DNA of 35,476 nucleotides from CAZZNQ01 sp964655775 (GTDB lineage Bacteria; Planctomycetota; Brocadiia; SM23-32), in the NCBI GenBank assembly GCA_964655775.1, contig CAZZNQ010000037.1, positions 1 through 35,476 on the forward strand, read 5' to 3'. The notes under the pieces were generated by a model. That model saw nothing but the letters and a program-made list of their open reading frames with translations. It was not told where the DNA came from and made no database searches. The stretch's first letter is position 1. The number at the start of each line of letters is the position of its first letter. Position numbers and translations under genes: made by a program. Positions 32,073 through 35,476 of this stretch are shown here, one piece after another.

Positions 32073-34813
32073 TTGGCCTCGGCCCAGTTCTTGCCCGTGG
32101 ACGTTTCCACCCGGAGTTTCACCTCCAGGTTGAGCGCGCCCGTCATCTTCTCGATCACGAAGCGCCGCACGTCGTCCAACTCCTCGTCAGGCGCCTCGAA
32201 CACCAGCTCGTCGTGGATCTGCATCAGCATCCTGGCCCGCTTGCTGACAGAGGGCAGGCCGCGGTGTATCTCGATCATGGCCAGCTTGATCAGGTCGGCG
32301 GCGGTTCCCTGCACCACGGTGTTCACGGCGATGCGCTCCGCAGCGCTGCGGGAGGCGCCGGTAGATCGTATCCCTTCGATCACGCGTCGCCTGCCGGCGA
32401 GCGTCTCCACGTATCCCTGCTGCCGCGCTCGGCTGACCGTCTCGCCGATGAACCGCTTCACGCGCGGATAACGGCGGAAGTAGCCGGCGATAAACTCCTC
32501 GGCCTCCGGCACCGTAATGCCGATCTGTTTGCTCAGGCCGTAGGCACTCAAGCCGTAGATGATGCCGAAGTTCACGGCCTTCGCGTGCTGCCGCATGTCG
32601 TCCGAGACATCTTCCTCCGGCACATCGTAGACCTGCGCGGCGACGAAGCGATGGATGTCGCGATCCTCCTCGAACGCCCGTCGCAGCGTCTCGTCTCCGG
32701 AGCAGTGCGCCATGATGCGCAGCTCCACCTGGCTGTAGTCCGCGCCCAGGATGGACATGTCGTCCTCGATGGGCACGAAAGCGCTGCGAATCCGGCGGCC
32801 CAAAGCCGTGCGCACTGGGATGTTCTGCAGATTCGGGTCGCTGCTGGACAATCTGCCCGTGGCTGTAACCGTCTGGTTGAACGACGCGTGCACGCGGCCG
32901 GTCCGCGGGTTGACGGCTTCCGCCAGGGCGTCCGCGTATGTCGATTTGAGCTTGGTCAGTTCCCGGTGGCGCAGCACGTGTTCGACGATGGCGTGTTCGT
33001 CTCTCAGGCCTTCCAGGACGTCCACTGCGGTCGAGTAGCCCGTAGTGCGCCTGGCGCCGCGCGGGGCGGGCAGTTCCAGCTTCTCAAACAGCACCTCGCT
33101 GAGTTGCTTGGGCGAGTTGATGTTGAACTCGGCGCCCGCCTCGCTGTGAATGTCCCGCTCCAGTTGCGTCAGCTCCTCCGCGAAGTCGGCGCTAAGAGCC
33201 GCCAGCTCCTGCACGTCCACCTTCACACCCGTCCATTCCATGTCCGCCAGCACGGGCACCAGCGGCAGTTCCATGCGCTCGAACAGCTCCTCCAGATGCC
33301 GCTCGCGCAGGTCGGGCCTGAGCCTGCGGCAGAGCAGCAGAGCGAGATCGGCATCCTCGCAGGCGTAAGGCGCAACCTTGCCGACCGGCACCTCGTCCAT
33401 TCTCTTCTGCTTGCCCCGTTTCTCGCCTATCAGCCGCTCGATGGGCACCGGCTTGTAGCCCAGGTAGCGGGCCGAGAGGGCGTCCAGCCCATGGCCGCGC
33501 GTAGCCGGCGTCAGCAGATACGAGGCCACCATCGAATCGCAGATGATGCCGCCCAGTTCGATGCCGTAGTTCTTCAGGACGGCGATGTCGTACTTCAGGT
33601 TCTGACCCATCTTGCCCGGCACGGCGGCCTCCAGGACCGGGCGGAGAGCTTCCATCGCCTCATCGACGGGGCAGTGCGGCTCGCCGTCCGGCGCGGCCGT
33701 TGCTACGTACACCCCCTGGTGTGGCTCCCAGCTCAGTGCCACCCCGACGATCTCGGCATCGCGGGGCTGGAGGCTGGTGGTTTCCAGGTCTACGGATACC
33801 GCCTCCAGCCCGCGGAGCGTCTCCACGAGCCGATGCAGAGAGTGCATGTCTGTGATCGCTTTGTAGTCCGTATCCAGGTCGGCGATGCCCTGGAGCTCGG
33901 ACGGAGCTTCCGGCTCCGAGCCGAACATGGTGGTTTGCCTCGCTGTTGCGCCGTGCTTGGGGTTGTCACGTGGCAGCAGCGAGGCGAAGCCCAGCGCCTT
34001 GTAGAAGCGCTTGATCTCCTCCGGGTCGCCGGTTCCCGTGCGGCATTCGTCCAGATTGGTGTGGACCGGAGCGGTCGTGTTCAGGCGCACCAGTTTCTCG
34101 GACAGCTCCACGTTCTCCCGGTGGTCGACGAGCTTCTGGCGCATCTTATCGCTGCTCACCTCGTCCAGGTGCGTGTAGAGGTTTTCCACGCTGCCGAACT
34201 GCGCTATGAGCTTCTGTGCTGTCTTCGGGCCGATGCCGGGCACTCCGGGTATGTTGTCCGTGCTGTCGCCGGCAAGGGCCATCATCTCGACCACCTGCCA
34301 GGGCTCCAGGCCCTTGGTCTCCTTCAGGGCCTCGGGGTCCAGCATGATCTCGCGGTCCTTGTGCACGTGCAGCACGCTGACGTGTTCGTCGATGAGCTGC
34401 TCGGCGTCCTTGTCCGTGGTGACGATTATGGTGTCCACGCCTTGCTCGGAGGCCATTCTCGCTATGCTGCCCAGTAGATCGTCCGCCTCCTGGCCTTCCT
34501 CCTGGATGCGCGGGATCCCGTGCACGTCCAGCAGCTCGTGCACCAACGGTATCTGCCGCACCAGGGAATCCGGCATCGGGGTGCGGCCGGCTTTGTACTC
34601 CGGGTATGTCTTGCGCCTTTCCAGCTCGCCGGGCGCGTCGAAGGCGACCGCCATGTAGTCCGGCCGATACTCGTCCATCAGCTTGCGCAGCATTCGGGCG
34701 AAACCGTACACCGCGTTCACCGGTTCGCCGTCCGGCCCCGTTAGCCCCTTGATGGCGAAAAAGAACTGGTAGAGGTGGGAGAACGCGTCAATGACGACAA
34801 GCTTCTCGGACAT
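32069..34813 (-). CDS. polA: DNA polymerase I
   Basis: 914 residues with all three domains. The N-terminal 5'-3' nuclease has VVIDAFSHLYQFFFA, AVYGFARML and GIPRIQEEGQEADDLLGSIA. The DEDDy 3'-5' exonuclease appears active, with VDLETTSL, GQNLKYDIAVL and YACEDADLALLL all retaining their acidic residues. The family A polymerase has SSSDPNLQNIPVR, GADYSQVELRIMAH, KAVNFGIIYGLSAYGL and MQIHDELVFEAP. It fills gaps in repair and removes RNA primers. The ATG at 34813 begins the normal N-terminus; a TTG at 34825 is also possible, and neither has a strong ribosome binding site. The upstream 465 bases hold a candidate promoter at 35177-35206, implying a long leader. Confidence 0.97.
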   Translation of the reverse strand: MSEKLVVIDAFSHLYQFFFAIKGLTGPDGEPVNAVYGFARMLRKLMDEYRPDYMAVAFDAPGELERRKTYPEYKAGRTPMPDSLVRQIPLVHELLDVHGIPRIQEEGQEADDLLGSIARMASEQGVDTIIVTTDKDAEQLIDEHVSVLHVHKDREIMLDPEALKETKGLEPWQVVEMMALAGDSTDNIPGVPGIGPKTAQKLIAQFGSVENLYTHLDEVSSDKMRQKLVDHRENVELSEKLVRLNTTAPVHTNLDECRTGTGDPEEIKRFYKALGFASLLPRDNPKHGATARQTTMFGSEPEAPSELQGIADLDTDYKAITDMHSLHRLVETLRGLEAVSVDLETTSLQPRDAEIVGVALSWEPHQGVYVATAAPDGEPHCPVDEAMEALRPVLEAAVPGKMGQNLKYDIAVLKNYGIELGGIICDSMVASYLLTPATRGHGLDALSARYLGYKPVPIERLIGEKRGKQKRMDEVPVGKVAPYACEDADLALLLCRRLRPDLRERHLEELFERMELPLVPVLADMEWTGVKVDVQELAALSADFAEELTQLERDIHSEAGAEFNINSPKQLSEVLFEKLELPAPRGARRTTGYSTAVDVLEGLRDEHAIVEHVLRHRELTKLKSTYADALAEAVNPRTGRVHASFNQTVTATGRLSSSDPNLQNIPVRTALGRRIRSAFVPIEDDMSILGADYSQVELRIMAHCSGDETLRRAFEEDRDIHRFVAAQVYDVPEEDVSDDMRQHAKAVNFGIIYGLSAYGLSKQIGITVPEAEEFIAGYFRRYPRVKRFIGETVSRARQQGYVETLAGRRRVIEGIRSTGASRSAAERIAVNTVVQGTAADLIKLAMIEIHRGLPSVSKRARMLMQIHDELVFEAPDEELDDVRRFVIEKMTGALNLEVKLRVETSTGKNWAEAK

Positions 34814-35143
34814 GTGTGCTGGCAAGGAGAGTTCCGGTGCTGCTAGGAAGAAAGAGCGGCTCCCGGTATTCGGATCAACGTGGCGCCCACCGGTCGGGTT
34901 GCACGAAGGCTGGTAGCGTTCGGGCTGGGGCCGACGTCCCTGGGGACCGCGTGCGGGGACCGGTCAGTGACTCAATCGGTCCTTGTCCGTCCGGGATATG
35001 AACCGCAGTGAATTGAGTAGTCGGGACCAGACGCGGCACGCCACTGCACCTGCTCCGCCCCTTCTGTGCAGGTCGTCAAGGAATTGCTTCGGGTGTGGCG
35101 TCGAAGAGGGGGCAGAACAGACGTACCGGCAAGCCCCACGAGA

Positions 35144-35165
35144 AAATCGGACGAAACTCCGATTT
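35144..35165 (-). other. 8-bp perfect hairpin with short T run on the minus strand
   Basis: AAATCGGA and TCCGATTT flank a 6-base loop. On the minus strand the stem is followed by TTTTC overlapping the arm. It could be a weak terminator for the gene at 35279, or the 5' stem of an RNA starting near 35170. Confidence 0.4.
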
Positions 35166-35176
35166 CATTACGACTC

Positions 35177-35206
35177 AGGGTACCCTTTTTGTGGGGCGTG
35201 TGTCAA
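35177..35206 (-). promoter_or_regulatory. Candidate promoter upstream of polA
   Basis: Minus strand: a perfect -35 TTGACA (35201-35206), an 18-base spacer and TACCCT (35177-35182), the latter inside the palindrome AGGGTACCCT. The start point would be near 35170, giving a leader of about 357 bases to the polA ATG, or a separate small RNA. Confidence 0.45.
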
Positions 35207-35278
35207 GCGCAAAGCGGCGGCGGCAAAGGAGGGGGCGCCCACAGCAGGGGCAGGAAAGCCGGGGCCCCCGTGAGCCGA

Positions 35279-35476
35279 TCAGCCTCCGGCCGCTCTCGGA
35301 GCCCGGCGATACTGCTCTATCACGGGCACGTTGCGCGCCAGGTGTTCGCGTGCCGTCTCCAGGTTCTCCCTGCGCAGCCACTCACCCACCGGAAGCTCCG
35401 GATCGGTGCTGGTGACCAGGCAGTGGTCCTCCTCGTAATGCCAGTCCTGTCGGATGCGGCTGCCGTACTTGTCGGC
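35279..35476 (-). CDS. C-terminal end of an unrecognised protein (cut by window edge)
   Basis: An open frame enters from the right edge and ends in TGA at 35279-35281, giving the last 65 residues. It includes RIRQDWHYEEDHCLVTSTDPEL, shown here in part as WHYEEDHCLVTS, then GEWLRREN and NVPVIEQYRRAP. Composition (acidic, aromatic, helix-forming ENLETAREHLARN) and GC-rich third codon positions look like real coding sequence, unlike the intergenic frames beside it. I do not recognise the family. The gene starts outside the window; the polA promoter candidate lies just downstream of its stop. Confidence 0.6.
   Translation of the reverse strand, partial: ADKYGSRIRQDWHYEEDHCLVTSTDPELPVGEWLRRENLETAREHLARNVPVIEQYRRAPRAAGG

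Larger units (their letters stand above)
34814..35278. other. Intergenic region upstream of polA
   Basis: 465 bases without a convincing gene; short open frames here are Arg/Pro/Gly-rich and show no family motif. It contains a promoter-like pair on the minus strand (35177-35206), a perfect 8-bp hairpin (35144-35165), an outer complement GCCCCAC (35132-35138) / GTGGGGC (35191-35197) and several short inverted repeats (GGACCG/CGGTCC, CTGCAC/GTGCAG). It may carry a structured leader or a small RNA. I matched it to no known RNA family. Confidence 0.55.

Noticed and set aside
31934..34477. 847-codon plus-strand frame opposite polA
   Set aside because: polA on the minus strand shows complete polymerase and nuclease motifs; the plus-strand frame is rich in His, Leu, Gln and Val with none.
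34983..35273. Open frame of 96 codons with a few Cys pairs (CFGCG, FCGAC) resembling a small zinc protein
   Set aside because: It begins at a TTG without a ribosome binding site, runs through the hairpin and promoter-like region, is not coupled to a neighbour, and shows no recognisable family.

Overview
This is a GC-rich bacterial chromosome segment with densely packed genes, mostly core metabolism and information processing. No tRNA, rRNA, CRISPR array, insertion sequence or phage gene was recognised. A run of ten Ns (7356-7365) shows that it comes from a draft assembly, possibly a metagenome bin. The gene set (Rho, DNA polymerase I, AccB/AccC, Dxs, Lgt) is bacterial. A polA-coaE-rho operon, a secretin-N-like secreted protein and a bacterial topoisomerase VI B subunit hint at a PVC-like or other deep-branching candidate phylum. 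That placement is inference and is not proven here.

Layout. 1-522 (-) is the N-terminal part of topoisomerase VI subunit B, cut by the window edge. Divergent from it are an orphan ParA-type ATPase and a membrane-anchored coiled-coil protein (714-2062, +). A minus-strand block (2069-8206) holds a secreted thioredoxin fusion, a 2-hydroxyacyl-CoA dehydratase-like protein, a cyclase-family hydrolase, accC, accB and an M24 aminopeptidase interrupted by the N gap. cca (+) is convergent with a panC-lgt pair (-). Next on the plus strand come a UvrA-family protein with an altered first Walker A motif, a sugar nucleotidyltransferase, a PHP phosphoesterase, a secretin-N-like protein, nrnA, dxs and proB. 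aroF (DAHP synthase) and folK lie on the minus strand. A second plus-strand run holds a GcvH-like protein without its lipoyl lysine, asd, a PPC-domain protein, an MFS transporter and a Ca2+-type P-ATPase. polA-coaE-rho (-) and the C-terminal end of an unrecognised gene (-) close the window.

The most striking find is upstream of aroF. A strong minus-strand promoter (23247-23275) is followed by a 38-codon leader ORF (23086-23202) containing the run FWYFYFGF, then a 13-bp perfect hairpin with seven Ts (23015-23050), then aroF with a good ribosome binding site. This is the architecture of ribosome-mediated attenuation. The leader would read Phe, Trp and Tyr supply together at the first committed step of aromatic amino acid synthesis.

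Other points worth a second look are the Lys-to-Met change in the UvrA-family Walker A, the Lys-to-Gln change at the lipoylation site of the GcvH-like protein translationally coupled to asd, the topoisomerase VI subunit in a bacterium, and a long untranslated leader upstream of polA.
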